From Hydnum rufescens UP504 (taxonomy: Eukaryota; Basidiomycota; Agaricomycetes; Cantharellales; Hydnaceae), in contig MU129110.1 in NCBI GenBank assembly GCA_014904985.1, positions 42,707 to 106,706 on the forward strand: 64,000 nt of DNA. Reading direction: 5' to 3'. The notes below the pieces were generated by a model. The model searched no databases and was not told where the DNA came from. It saw only the letters and a program-made list of their open reading frames with translations. Each line of letters starts with the position of its first letter. Position 1 is the stretch's first letter. Positions 25,020 to 38,339 of this stretch are shown here, piece after piece. The translations under genes were made by a program, and so were the position numbers.

Positions 25020-25740
25020 TGCAGGAGTGTGGTCATACGAGGTAAGTTTTTTTTTTTGGATTGTAGTAGATATGACAGCGCAAATAGAGCAGCGAAAGCT
25101 GCACTTTTTGCACTGCTTTGAATATCGTTACTAATGTTGTTCTTTTATTATTTTAGATCCTGGCCTGGTTCAGAGACCCAAACGAAAACCTGAGGGCCCG
25201 TGTTAGGGTCCAAACGACGAAGTGCTAACCAAAAACATGCCAAACAGAAAGCGCAACAAACAACATACATGAAGCCATGGAGAAAAATAGGCAGCCACAC
25301 ACCTGCTGCGGTGGGTGTGGCAATATAAGGTATGTATTTTTTTTAATAGCTACGAATGCGCAAAAAGAGCAGCAGTCGCTGCTCTTTTTTGCATGAGTTT
25401 TAATCTTAACTAACATATTTCCTATTTCCTATCCTAGGTCCAGATGTCCCATCCCAATGTGCGAAGTCACCCGGCCGTGAGCTCCAACCCACGACCCGCC
25501 AGAATCGCAATGAAACCCAGCACCCAATTACAAGCGAGCACGCAAACAAACAAAGGGCAATGCACACACGCAGCCACAGAGTAAATGAGGGAGCTACACA
25601 CCCGCCCCAATATAAGGTAAGTTTTTTTAATAGCTACAAATGTGCAAAAAGAGCAGCCACCACCGCTCATTTTGCGCAGGTTTTACTTTAACTAACAGAT
25701 TATTTTCCATAAGTGTCCCACCCGACATTGTGGAGTCAGG
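25020..25740 (+). repeat. Hairpin intron-like repeat, cluster I (three units)
   Basis: Three units, each shaped like an intron: 25042-25156 (GTAAGT ... TTTTAG), 25330-25437 (GTATGT ... TCCTAG) and 25617-25713 (GTAAGT ... ATAAG). Each has a strong internal hairpin, the clearest being GCAAAAAGAGCAGC facing GCTGCTCTTTTTTGC in the second unit. Each has a branch-point-like sequence 20-40 nt before the acceptor (TTAACTAACAT or TTACTAATG). Upstream of the donors lies another hairpin in exon-like sequence (CACACACCTGCTGCGG with GTGGGTGTG) and then ATATAAG. The flanks between units are also related to those in cluster II. No protein frame runs through all units. Confidence 0.85.
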
Positions 25741-25747
25741 AATCGAA

Positions 25748-26028
25748 CACAAGAACCCACGCAGCCACGAAGGCATGCAAACATACGAACCGGGGCCTGC
25801 ACGAAGGGGCAAATGAAGGCCCACACACCTGCTGCGGCAACACAAGAACCCACGCAGCCACGAAGGCATGCAAACACATGAACTGAGGGCCCGCATGAAG
25901 GGGCAAATGAAGGCCTACACACCCACTGCGGCAACGCGAGAACCCATGCAGCCATGAAGGCATGCAAACGCACAAACTGGGCCCATGTGAAGGGGCAAAC
26001 GAAGGCCCACATACCTGCTGCGGCAGAT
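25748..26028 (+). repeat. 93-bp tandem repeat, three copies
   Basis: Copies start at 25748, 25841 and 25935 with CRCRAGAACCCAYGCAGCCA and end with the CACACACCTGCTGCGGCA-type segment, which is the exon-side hairpin half of the hairpin intron family. The intron-like part is absent here. Confidence 0.85.
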
Positions 26029-26329
26029 GTGTGTGAATCCAAGGTGTTAGATTTTAGCATAGGTGTAGGCCTACAGACTGTACTACTCCATATAATAGTA
26101 TAATAATAATAAGCCAATAATCCTAATGCCTGATAACCCCGGATAGTCCACTAAGTGTTGAGAAAGATGTCAATTTGACATCCAAAGATTGTCAATTGAC
26201 ATCAAAGAAAAAACAGGCCTCTTAGGCTGACTAGATGAGGGATTTGTCCCACCTATTAAGGTCAGCCCAAGGGGCTGACCGAGGTGCTCTCTTGCACCCA
26301 AAGAACTCAGTAGCTCTGTGAGACTGCCA

Positions 26330-27800
26330 ATGTAAGGTTGAGTTTCTATTCACTGTTTAACTGTTCTGATCATAGCCTGAGTTCTTTTCCATTTAGATCT
26401 GCTTATTTCTTTAAACTCAAGACAGGACTCAACATCTAATGACCCATCTGTGACTTCAATGGCATGGTGCCGCTCTTCCAACCCATTGTCCGATCGATAA
26501 GGAATCTGCTCCTTTCACAGGTATTGGTTACCTTCAAGGGTCCCTTTGGATGTAGGTCAGTCCCTTCTGACTGTATGTCAATTTCACAACTATAACAGGA
26601 CTCATCTCCTTTCTTACTTGGAGGACCCAGCAGCTCTGTAAGGCTACTGACATGAGGTTGCAATCCCGCATTTTCTTCAATCATTCTAACCACAACTTGA
26701 GTTCTTTTTGATTGGGTGCAGGACTCAATATCACCCATGGCTTCAATTATTGACTGTCCGTCTATCCTGTTGAGACCCTGATGGTCGCTCGAATCCACTT
26801 TTAACTGAGCACTGATAAAGTATAGTTCAAAATCTGTATTATCTAGTTCTTCTGATATACAACCATTCCTGGGCTCATTATCAGGCAGTTCTTCATTGAT
26901 CGCACTATAGCATGACTCCTCTGTCTCTTGGACAGTGCCTCGTTCCGTGGGTTGTTCGTTACCGGCATATCTAGGTCTGTTGACAGTGCCAGCAATTGTC
27001 CTGCTCTGGTCTTGCAGACTTAGACTGTTTGACCCTTTGGACTGGGCACAAGACTGGGTGCCTGTCAGCTTATTCATGTGGTAGTAGGCTTCCCCTATTG
27101 TTGCCTGGGTACCTGATACATTATCGGTCGGCCTTAAGGTGTCGTATTGCATATCCTTTATTCAATAGTCAGTCATGCTGGAGTCCTCCCTACTCAGGGA
27201 GCTTGGAAACCCTGCCAGGTTACTAGTGTTAGTAGCATAAGGTTGAACTTCCACTCACTGCTTAATCATTCTAACCACAACCTGAGTCCCTTTCTGCGTA
27301 GACCTATTTGATTCTTTGAGCTCGATGTGGGGCTTGACATTACCTGCAACTTCTGTTATCTGCTGATTGTCTAACCTATCGAGATCCCAAATATCAAACA
27401 AGTCCGCTTGAGCATCAATAAGGTATCATTCAATCATCATCTTAGCTAGTTTCCCTAGTACACAGTTACTCCTGAGTTCATTGTCAGGTGGCTTTTCGTC
27501 AATTGTGCTATAGTGTGATCCTTCTGGTTCTCAAACAGTGTTTCATCTCGACAATTGCTCATTGCGGGTGTTTCCAGCTATGCAATCCATGTTGGCAACT
27601 GTCCCATCTGGGTTCCATAGGTCACTCGCGGCATTTCGCTTTATCAATATTGTGCTCCTCTTTCAAGACTTAGTAGGGAATTCAATGTTCCTCTCATTAG
27701 CTTCAGCTATATTGTGTTGTACTACTGACTGATCTAGACTGCTACAGTCTTTTGGTCCTGTTTGAATCCCAGCCGAGCCACTGATGTTTATTGACACAGG
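26330..27800 (-). repeat. ~580-bp tandem repeat in the post-protease region of the gypsy element
   Basis: Related blocks start near 26336 (partial), 26656 and 27239, each beginning GAGGTTG/AGGTTGA and containing TTCTAACCACAACYTGAGT. On the minus strand 27152-26436 is open for 238 codons and repeats motifs such as ESCTQSKRTQVVVRMIEENA. The block sits where a gypsy element would normally carry reverse transcriptase, which is absent. Confidence 0.6.
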
Positions 27801-30770
27801 CAATTCCTCTGTCACCTGCATTGCTGCCTGTGGTTGCTCTGCACTATTGGCTAGGTATGACTGTAATAGTACCTCGACCTGGTCATCTTCTGTGCAGGTT
27901 GATTCTGCTGCTGATGGGCTCTTAAGTCTGCTAATAGTAGCAGGGTCACAGGATGTTGTATGGGTACATACCATCTCATGTAGCTGATTTGTACTTTGGT
28001 TATATGTGGCTGCCAAATCCTCAGATTTGCTGATGATGCATACCAAAGAGGTAGGTCCAGTGTCTTGGCTGGCACTCTCTCTTGTGCTTCCCTCCTCTGG
28101 AGGAAGTAGCAAGTACTTTCTGCCACTATTGTCTTCATTGGAAGACTGACCAGGCATACTACCCTCAATGGGGTAGTTCCCTCATTTGTCTGCATGATGA
28201 AATGAGCTAAGGCTGTGGCCTCACGCTTCTGATCGACATTGAGGTTGACTATAAGAGACCCTCCTTGGGTATTCCCTTGTTCATAGAGCCTGAGGGACAT
28301 GCTGTCTGGAAGGCCTACCTCACCATAGCAGATTTCTGCTGCAGCAGCTTTAAGCCAAGGCTGGCCAAGTAAGAGGTCATAATCTGACCCTATTCTGCCA
28401 TTCTTAACAAAGAAGATGTGGTCAAATCTGAGACCCCCAATTCCAATGGGCACTTGCCTGCAGCATCCATGGAGGGTTTCAGTGTTTCCATTCACTCCTT
28501 TGATTCCCCAAGCAGCTCCTGCTGGGTCTAAGGGCAGTCTCAATTCTTCTTGTAGGTTATGAGACATGAGGTTTAGCTCAGAGCCAGTATCAATCATGGC
28601 TCTGATGTGCTCTTTCTCACCTATAGTTATATTGAGTTGGCCTGTACCCATAGCATAAAGGTATTTGTCTAGTACCTGCTTAAGCTCACTGACTTCAGCT
28701 GGCTTTGGTGCTTGTGGATGGGATTGCAAATAAGATGATGCAAGCCACTCTGTAAGTGTGTTCTCACTTTCATCATCTGAGTCATATTCACTATCCCCCC
28801 ATTCATCATTAGCTGCTACTGACCATGCTTCATGTATATTAGCAGGAGCCTGGTCTGGGGACTCCCACTTAGCAGTTTTGGTAAGCCAGTTGATATTCTT
28901 GGATACTTCTCCTGCTGCTCCTAGGATCTTGTGGAGGGGGAGAGTGATAGGTGAGTTCAAGATTTCATCTGTGAGTCCTTCCACATTCAACTGGTGGCAA
29001 AGGTCTGTAGTGAACTCATATTTGGGCATGGCGTGGGGTACATATCCTCTTGGAGTAGCCTTAGTTGTTCCATCTACCATCTCAATATCATCATTGGAGA
29101 TATTGTTGAGTGGTTTCCTGCCCATAGGTGCTGTATTACTTTCTTCAGGTCTCCTAAGTATGGCTGGTGGATTGGGAAAGGAAGCTGGTGGTTTGGCAAA
29201 AGGTAGATTGTTGGATGGAGCTGGTGAGGCTTTAGCCATTGTTGGTTGTGGTCGGGAAGGTAATTGGATGTATGGTTTCCCTTGGGTGGGTGCCTTGGTT
29301 GTGTGAATTCATTCTGCTGCTTCTAGCTGGATGCAAGGCTCAAAGCAGACATTCTTCCTTTCTGGCCATTCTGCCTCCATAACCATCCATTGCCCATTAG
29401 CAGATATTTGTCCAGTTTCATCATGGATTCTTGGTTCAATGACACTGGTAGTGGATGCCCTGCTGAGATGAGGTGGTGCTCCTTTTCCCTTGGGACTGAG
29501 TCTTCTAACAGCTTGTTCCCTAGACTCTCCAGGTTGCAGTGTCAGGTTTGCAAGGTTAGTCCCATCTGCTGTGTAGAGCCTGTCTCCGCTCATGTGGATG
29601 AGACCTTCATCCCTCATTTGATGAGCTGCAGGACAGCTTCGAGTACCTCCTGGGTGACTATTCATCCTGTTTCAGAACCAGCATGGCCAAGGCTCAAAAG
29701 GTCAACTGAGATCTGGCCAGTCACAGTTATAGCTTGTAGGGTCTGGTGGGTTCCCTGCCATTCTGCAAGAAAGATCATGTATTTCTCTAGTAAACTGAGC
29801 TATGGGATCCTCCACAGTGTTGCTAGGTTGGCCAATTGCTGCTGGATTCCCAGAGCTACTTCGGTTAAGCTTAAGGGATAACCTCCGCAATTCTTCTGCT
29901 AAGTCATCTACTCGGCTGTCTGCACATTTACTGGGAGCTGCCTTTGTCCTTGGCAAGCTAGTTTCCCTGCTAGATTTCCACTTTTCCTTCCTCTTTGCAG
30001 ATTGCTTATGGTGAGACCAGCAATGGTCATCTTCAGAGTCAGAATCACTCTCTGAGCTGCTGTCTTCAGACTCATTATTGGTTGAGGAAGAACTATCACT
30101 GTCTGAGTCTTCCTTGTGATGATGATGCTTACTAGTCTTATGGGACTTGGAGTATGACAGTTCATCATCTGAATCAGATTCATCAGACTTTTTCTTGTTA
30201 GCCCCTGTGTGGGTTATCCTCAAGTAGATAGATTCTTTGTCTAGCACTTTAGTGGCCATTCCCTTAACCTTCTCAATGCTTTCAGCACTGGAATGATTTA
30301 GTTGTGGGTTCTCAGCCTTTAATGCATCAAAAACATCCTTCTGGAGATGCTTGGGTAGACCTTTCCAGAAATACAAGTTCTGATCTGCCTCACTCAGAGA
30401 TCCTTTAGGCTTGAGATACTCAACTCAAGTCTTGTATTCTTGGTAGTATTTAGCAAGTTGCTTCTGAGTTGCAATTATTTGTTTGTGCTTAATAAAATGA
30501 ATAATATCTTCACAGGTATACCAAGGTCGGAATTGGTCAGGGTTGTAAAGCTCAGTGAGCTTATGCTTCAACTCATCCCAATTAGAGGCAGACTTGACTT
30601 CCTCAAGTGTAGAGACAAGGTGTCAGATAGACTGCCTACAGTATAGAGGTATCTGGCTGCACTTCTTCTTATCTGTCCATCCAGCTTCACTAGTTCCAAT
30701 TTCATAATCAGCCAAGAACTCTCAAAGGTTCTTGCCAGTGAATCTAGGGGCATCTCTAGAAGAAGGCATA
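27663..30770 (-). pseudogene. Ty3/gypsy gag-protease remnant
   Basis: The minus strand reads as one gag-pro frame from about 30770 to 27851, broken only by TGA at 30722, 30623, 30425, 29702, 29672 and 29309 (lower coordinate of each codon). Gag shows LYFWKGLPKHLQKDVFDALK, an Asp/Ser/Lys-rich linker and the remains of a zinc knuckle (CW..., H, C) around 29683-29640. The protease carries the active site MIDTGSELNLMS and DYDLLLGQPWLKA. Downstream the frame shifts to 28157-27663 (TCTEDDQVEVLLQSYLANSA). No reverse transcriptase, RNase H or integrase follows, so the element is truncated or rearranged. CpG is depleted. Confidence 0.82.
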
Positions 30771-31342
30771 GGCATAGCTGCCCTGACCATCATAGTATCA
30801 TGAGAGCTTGACATGTTTAAGACTGTAGTGGATTTAAGAGCTGCAGGAATAGGTGTGTTTCAGAAGTCTTGGTTTGGAGCACTGATTTCTGAGTCCAGCT
30901 CACTGGGTGTGCTCAGTGGAGAGTTGGATTCACTAATATGAGTGAAAACTTCCAGCTTGGAATCAAGTGTTTGTGTTACTTAGAAAGGAATACCTTCCCC
31001 TGTAAGGACCACCAGAATTTGTAGAAGAGTTTTATGGGCTAGGCTGTATGACCACAGAACTCCAAGGGCAAGCTGTCCAACTCGAGCCTCAGTCTTAGTC
31101 AGTGAGAATGGTGCAAGGTTTCGCAGGACACTCTAAGTACACAAGGTGTAGCTAGAAGCTATAAGAAGGTGGGGGAGGTATGCAGGAACTGCATGCTGCT
31201 GAGGTGGAACAATATTAATACCTTACAACTTGCAAGCTGCAGACTTGGACAAGAAGGCACAATAGAGGTCCTCAGGGAGAAGTGGTATGACTCTGAGTCA
31301 AGCCAAGGAAGGATGAGACAAACTGGAAAGGTAGTGGTCTAG
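30771..31342. other. Probable gypsy 5' leader, non-coding
   Basis: Lies between the LTR candidate and gag. No open frame of note. Confidence 0.35.
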
Positions 31343-31972
31343 TGTTGTAAGAGAGTAATGGCCTGTAGCACTATGTCAATTGTGTCAATATCCATGTATT
31401 ATGTAATCAAAGGTTCCAGCTACTTGGAGTTCAGGTGAGAGGTTGTATCAGGTCACTATGCCTGTATTGGATATGCAGTATTTACCAGATCACTATGCCT
31501 GGGTTTAGATTCAGATTCAGATACAAGTGAGCTTTAACTATAGTGGGCTATTCTACAACTAGTGGGACTACACATGTTCCGTTCACTAGCTGGACCACAC
31601 CAGAGGTACTTAATTGTACTGGCAAGGTGAATTTACAAGGCTTGATACCAGGGAACAGTCAATCACTATGATTCAGAGGAAGCTATCTATGAGACAAACT
31701 TCTACTAGCTAGTCCTAGTGTTGGATTTGTTGTTCTACCATGCCAGATTATAGGGATATTTATACCTTTAAGGACCCATTCTAGAACATTCTATCATCCC
31801 TCCATCTAACTTCCTTACCATTCTAGAGGTTTCTATCACAATCTAATATTCCATCCCTTGTTCTTTCTAGGACCTTCTCCGCTTTTCTGATCATGTGATT
31901 CTTTTCACAGCCGCATTTCCTAGACCCCTAAATGTGTAAATCAGATCCTCTCTTTTACTTTATCCTTCTACA
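31343..31972 (-). mobile_element. Candidate LTR of the gypsy element
   Basis: On the minus strand the segment begins TGTAGAAGGATAAAG, carries GGTATAAATATCC as a TATA box about 200 bp in, and ends CTCTTACAACA, so it has TG...CA ends and a length of 630 bp, placed just upstream of gag. No second LTR or target duplication was found in the window, so the bounds are tentative. Confidence 0.4.
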
Positions 31973-32024
31973 CCATGAATGTCAATTAGGGGACTTGGAT
32001 GATGTACAGCCAGAAAATGGTGTT

Positions 32025-33376
32025 CTGGGAAATTAAAAACCACTATGAAATTTCTTCTAGTATTCATTGGGGGGGATGGATAGTCAAGGGCGGGGGGGAA
32101 GTTGTCACCAGTGGAATAAATTACTCATTTCAATGCTTAATACTGGTATCTCATGTTTCAATTCCTACTGAGAAAGCAGCTGACCACAGTCAGGGGCTTG
32201 CTGGGTTTATTTCAAAACTGACTGGGGGGAACAGCTAATCCTGACCAAGACTTTTTGTGATTGGTGGCAGCGGAAGCATGTTGTGCCATTCATATGGTGG
32301 GCCAATTGTTCCAAAATTAATTTTGACTCCACACCCACTTTTTTTCTCCCTCCCCCCTCTCTTTCACCCCTTCCTCTATCAAATTTCTCAGCACACTCTC
32401 TCAGAATTCTCTTGTGATATTCAAAATTCAGAGTTCCCTCAGGCTTATTTATACTCTTTGGTTTCCATATTCATTTGACTATTCTTCCCTCAGCATGAAT
32501 ACCCTGTACACGTGATTATCACCTGTCATTGCTTGCGGTCTTGGGTCTGTTACAGGGGCCAACTTGGATTGAAAATTGAGGGAATAAGTGAAATAGTTTT
32601 ACATTGCTAGGTTGACCCACCCACATTTGTGCTTCCTGATGAAACCTGGTGTCTGTTGCTCCACATACAGGAAATAAGTCCTAAGCCCAAGGTGGTCTAC
32701 AGAATGCATCATGTAATATTTTCGGAAATTAAGTAAACCCCGGTTATCCATGCCAAAAAACATCACAAGAAACCCACCACAATGACTGGCACATGTTTGG
32801 TAGGCTTTGTTCACAAAATCTGTGCCAGTTGTTGTGGCAGGTTTCTTGTGATGTTTTTTGGCATGGATAACCGGGGTTTACTTAATTTCCGAAAATATTA
32901 CATGATGCATTCTGTAGACCACCTCGGGCTTAGGACTTATTTCCTGTATGTGGAGCAACAGACACCAGGTTTCATCAGGAAGCACAAATGTGGGTGGGTC
33001 AACCTAGCAATGTAAAACTATTTCACTTATTCCCTCAATTTTCAATCCAAGTTGGCCCCTGTAACAGACCCAAGACTGCGAGCAACAACAGACGATAATC
33101 ACATGTACAGGGTATTTGTGCTGAGGGAAGAATAGTCAAATGAATATGGAAACCAAAGACTATAAATAAGCCTGAGGGAACTCTGAATTTTGAATATCGC
33201 GAGAGAATTCTGAGAGAGTGTGCTGAGAAATTTGATAGAGGAAGGGGTGAAAGAGAGGGGGAGGGAGAAAAAAAGTGGGTGTGGAGTCAAAATTAATTTT
33301 GGAACAATCGGCCCGCCATACATTCAACGGAAATCCCCATTGCACCAGACCCTCTTATTAAGAGGGTCTGGTGACG
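32025..33376. mobile_element. MITE copy split by a 1-kb palindrome
   Basis: The left part (to about 32288, with GACCAAGACTTTTTGTGATTGG and GGAAGCATGTTG) and the right end (about 33322-33376, with CCCCATTGCACCAGACCCTC and its hairpin) match successive parts of the intact MITE at 36062-36332. The palindrome at 32290-33322 sits between them. The element abuts the 5' end of the proline iminopeptidase gene. Confidence 0.6.
32290..33322. repeat. 1.03-kb palindrome, ~515-bp arms
   Basis: The left arm starts TATGGTGGGCCAATTGTTCC and the right arm ends GGAACAATCGGCCCGCCATA. The centre is at about 32806. Both arms contain the same 59- to 70-codon open frame (with DNRGLLNFRKYYMMHSVDHL), reading inward on the left (minus) and outward on the right (plus). 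This mirrored frame is a product of the palindrome; its meaning is unknown. Confidence 0.92.
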
Positions 33377-33439
33377 AGACTAAGCCTTTTGATCTGGAAG
33401 CAGACGTCACGCAGAGCATGACGTCTGCCTGGGGAGACT

Positions 33440-35189
<1,750 letters not shown>

Positions 35190-35539
35190 CCCTCATTCTC
35201 GTGTTCTATACTGACGTCGAATGTATTGGTTTTTAACAGGCCGCAGACCAGTTCAAGCATCTTTAAGCGTGTTAGCGCCTGAAATCCCCCAGGCGATTTT
35301 TGCACCTCGTGTGATTCTTTAGCGTCGCGTTCAACGACTTTCCGTTGATAGTCATGCATCCAGTCTCCGTTGTCTCCTCCCCTGTTGTACTCCAAGAAAA
35401 CGATTTCAACAGTTTGGATTCAAATGCCTGCTATAAGAGTGTGACGAACGAAGGGTACACAGCTGGAAGCGGAGACATCGGCCAGAAAATGGAAAGGGTC
35501 CACAGTCTCAATTACCAACCACGACGTTTATAATGTAGG

Positions 35540-35925
35540 GCTCCCGAGACAACAAATGAACTCGCATTTTGGTCTTGATGAGGTCTCGTACCGTTTGAAG
35601 ATTCTCGATATCTCCGTCAACCTGGTGAATCGCGTGGGAAGAGTCGCTGGATATCATCAGAGGCGAGTTCTTGCTCAATATTGTGTTGAGTGGCATGATG
35701 GTCAGAGGTTCTGTATCGCACGCATTGGAATCAAAAAAATGAGATTTGGATTTAGGGAACCGCAGGAGGACACCCAGTGAGATTGACGCCGAATACTGCG
35801 TTGATCAAAGAAGAGTTCCCCACTCCTGACTGCGAATACTCTGGATCGTTGAGGTTCATTGACGTAAAGCACCTTGAAAGGATACATTGCTCACTTCGCC
35901 CATAACGAGCACCCTGAACCCAACG
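35540..35925 (-). pseudogene. P-loop GTPase, dead copy
   Basis: Minus-strand exons join as GFRVLVMGEVSN and SGVGNSSLINAVFGVNLT, a match to the basidiomycete GTPase G1 motif (GKSGVGKSSLINA) in which the catalytic P-loop Lys is Asn. The next piece reads HNIEQELASDDIQRLFPRDS, the G2/G3 region, and then hits a frameshift and stop before NLQTVRDLIKTKM in another frame. The lost Lys and the frameshift show that it is inactive. It points away from the intact GTPase at 36.9 kb, with the MITE between them. Confidence 0.65.
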
Positions 35926-36061
35926 ACGCTAGTTGAGCACTGACGGAGGTATGGATGACGAACGTAGCATACCTAGAATCCCTTAGCGGAGTGTCGGCGG
36001 TGGGGGTGAGCGGAAAGTCCCGGGGTGCATTGGTGATGCCAATGGTTGATAGTCGTCATAA

Positions 36062-36332
36062 CCAGACCCTCTTATCAGAGGGTCTGGTGCAATGGGGAGT
36101 TCCGTTGAATTGGGCAACATGCTTCCGAAACTACCTGTTTTGGCCCGGCATTTTGGCTGCTTTTGAGATGAAAATTATATTACTGTTAGTCGAGATATCA
36201 ATGCATTTCAAAATTAGCCAATGTTAACGGCTATCCCCGACCAAGACTTTTTATGATTGGCTGGACCGGAAGCATGTTGCCGAATTCAACAGAACTCCCC
36301 ATTGCACCAGACCCTCTGATAAGAGGGTCTGG
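36062..36332. mobile_element. 271-bp MITE with hairpin-tipped terminal inverted repeats
   Basis: The ends are CCAGACCCTCTTATCAGAGG... and its mirror ending ...AAGAGGGTCTGG. The TIRs run about 65 bp inward, through GCAATGGGGAGTTC and GGCAACATGCTTCCG. Each terminal 27 bp is itself a perfect hairpin. There is no coding capacity. A related copy borders the palindrome at 32-33.4 kb. Confidence 0.88.
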
Positions 36333-36919
36333 TTACGAGACTAAATGGTTGAACTATAGCAGTCTCAGGCTCGCTCGAAGTTTTACCACCTGGATAAATG
36401 GAATCCAGTATAAGACTAGATTTACGATCTGGAGCAGGGACGGGTTGTCGCCAACGGAGGAACGTGAAAGGTGGCCTTACTGGCTCACAAAGGGAGTAAA
36501 TCATCAAGAGAAGCTGACGTCACGTTCTCATTCGTCTGAGTGGGGCTGGAGCACATCATCTTCACGTGACTGATTCGCGCTTCACAGCCGTTGTCTAGCA
36601 TGCCGATTGGGACGTGTTCGGCCAGACTCCATGCACTGAGGCAAAATCACTTTGTTATCTATCTGGAACGAGGGGCCCAAAAGGATCAGATCTAGGGCCT
36701 ACCGAATTTCACATAGACAACCAGATAACAATATTTTGCTCTCTTGGAATCTCTGATGCCAGATCAGGCATGGCACGGGTTCGTGCTTCTCGGACAGGAG
36801 CTAGGCAAATTGACATAACCGGGAAGCTCCTGTTGGCTGGCTTTTGAGCATTCACATTTCACACACACCTGCATACACCCTCGCCCTCTCTCTAGCTCTC
36901 CTCCTGTGATCCTTCAGAG
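36333..36919. other. Upstream region of the GTPase gene
   Basis: Short open frames only. CT-rich tracts at about 36875-36905 directly precede the GTPase ATG, as in many fungal promoters. CpG content is normal. Confidence 0.4.
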
Positions 36920-38222
36920 ATGTGGAAATCTATTCGCAAGCTTTTTAAAGCTGACAGCGATAAGCGCTTCAGGGTCCTCATACTTGGACCGGCGAACGCA
37001 GGAAAGACCACTCTGCTCGAGCGACTAACGGACAGCCCTGCCGGCGCGGCCAAAGTGACCCGCAACGGAAAACGTGTAATTACTGTAGATGTTCGAACCC
37101 AGTAGAGATGCTGGTCTAATTTATCCCCTTATCCAAGGTCAAGGAGGTCCCCAGAGGATACGATCAAGTAAGAGCCATCCTAGCAAAGGTGCATTGCGGT
37201 TGCTCGATGCTTTGACACCATCTAGCGAGGGACCCATAATATCGACGACGAAATCACTTACGCATCAAACCCGGCATTCATTTTCCACGACTCTGGCGGT
37301 TTCGAGGCAGGAGGGGTCGAGGAGCTCGAGGCTGTCTGGAAATTTATTCGAAAGCGCTCGTTGGCTTCGCCTTTGAAGCAGCTGCATGCGATTTGGTGCG
37401 TTCACCCATGCAGTTCACACCTCTTCATATGTCAACTCGTCAATTGTTACAGGCTCTGCATTCCGACAGATAATGACAGGCCCTTGGGATTCTTGCAATC
37501 AGGCCTTTTCTCCGAATCCACAGCATCAGGTATGTCCCATCAGTCGTGGCATTCGACACTATCTGTTACGCACTGGTCCATGTATCTGTTCAGTGCCTGT
37601 TATTGGAATTTTCACCAAGTTGGATGGAAGAAGGACGAAAGTGGAGATTGAGGTTCTGGGCCCTGCTCCCAGCCCATCCGATTTCCGCGATCATGCCCAG
37701 GAGGTGGATCAGAAAGTAGCTGAATTTGTCAATGGACTCGAGACACAATTTCGCAATGAGCAGTACCCACCGGCTGGTTTCATCAGGGTTGGAAGTATGT
37801 ATACTCTATCCAAGCAGCAATTTTGGCACTTAAATCTATGGCCTAAAGACATGGATGAAGTTAGCATGCGGAGCATAGCATTGTGTGACCAACTTCTTCT
37901 AGTCACTATGGATGCTCTTCCCCATGAGACCCAGAGATCATTACTTAGGCTCACAGTTTGGAAAAGAAACCGCCGAATTCATACCATGTTTGTTTTAAAG
38001 CGGTGAGTTTTGGATGTCCAACAGATTGATGGTGGCTCATAATTGTGTTTATCTCATAGTGTCCTTCATGCTGGAACTGAAGGTCCTGTCTCAAGCTCTA
38101 TTAATGAGATGATGGTACAATTTGACTATATTCAGGGAGCATTGTGGCTAGAACCCAACAACCTGTGCAAGATGAAGAATCAGAGTTATGTGCAGACAAG
38201 GGTTTCAGGATTCTTATGGTGA
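36920..38222 (+). CDS. P-loop GTPase, seven exons, basidiomycete-expanded family
   Basis: Exons 36920-37075, 37138-37167, 37226-37395, 37453-37529, 37594-37794, 37849-38002 and 38060-38222 join in frame to 316 residues ending FLW-TGA. The G1 motif is GPANAGKTTLL at about residues 21-31. The second block reads HNIDDEITYASNPAFIFHDS then GGFEAGGVEELEAVWKFIRK (G2/G3 region), and the G4-like motif is IGIFTKLDG (TKLD). These small cytosolic GTPases are numerous in Agaricomycetes and of unknown role. The last exon lacks similarity I can recognise. The stop lies on a GTGAGT donor (TGG TGA GT), so splicing at 38219 instead would bypass the stop and carry the message into the intron array at 38.3-46.3 kb in phase 2. 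CpG is common up to about 37.7 kb and scarce after it. Confidence 0.8.
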
Positions 38223-38339
38223 GTGAATATATCCCTTGCACAACATTTAAGGTACTGATTGTATCATGGGGGATATGACTGTGGCAACTGGTTCTGACAA
38301 TGTGACACATAATGACACATAATTTACTCATTGGATGGT

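Noticed and set aside
37085..37110. tRNA-like GTTCGAACCC
   Set aside because: It lies in intron 1 of the GTPase and there is no A box or cloverleaf around it.
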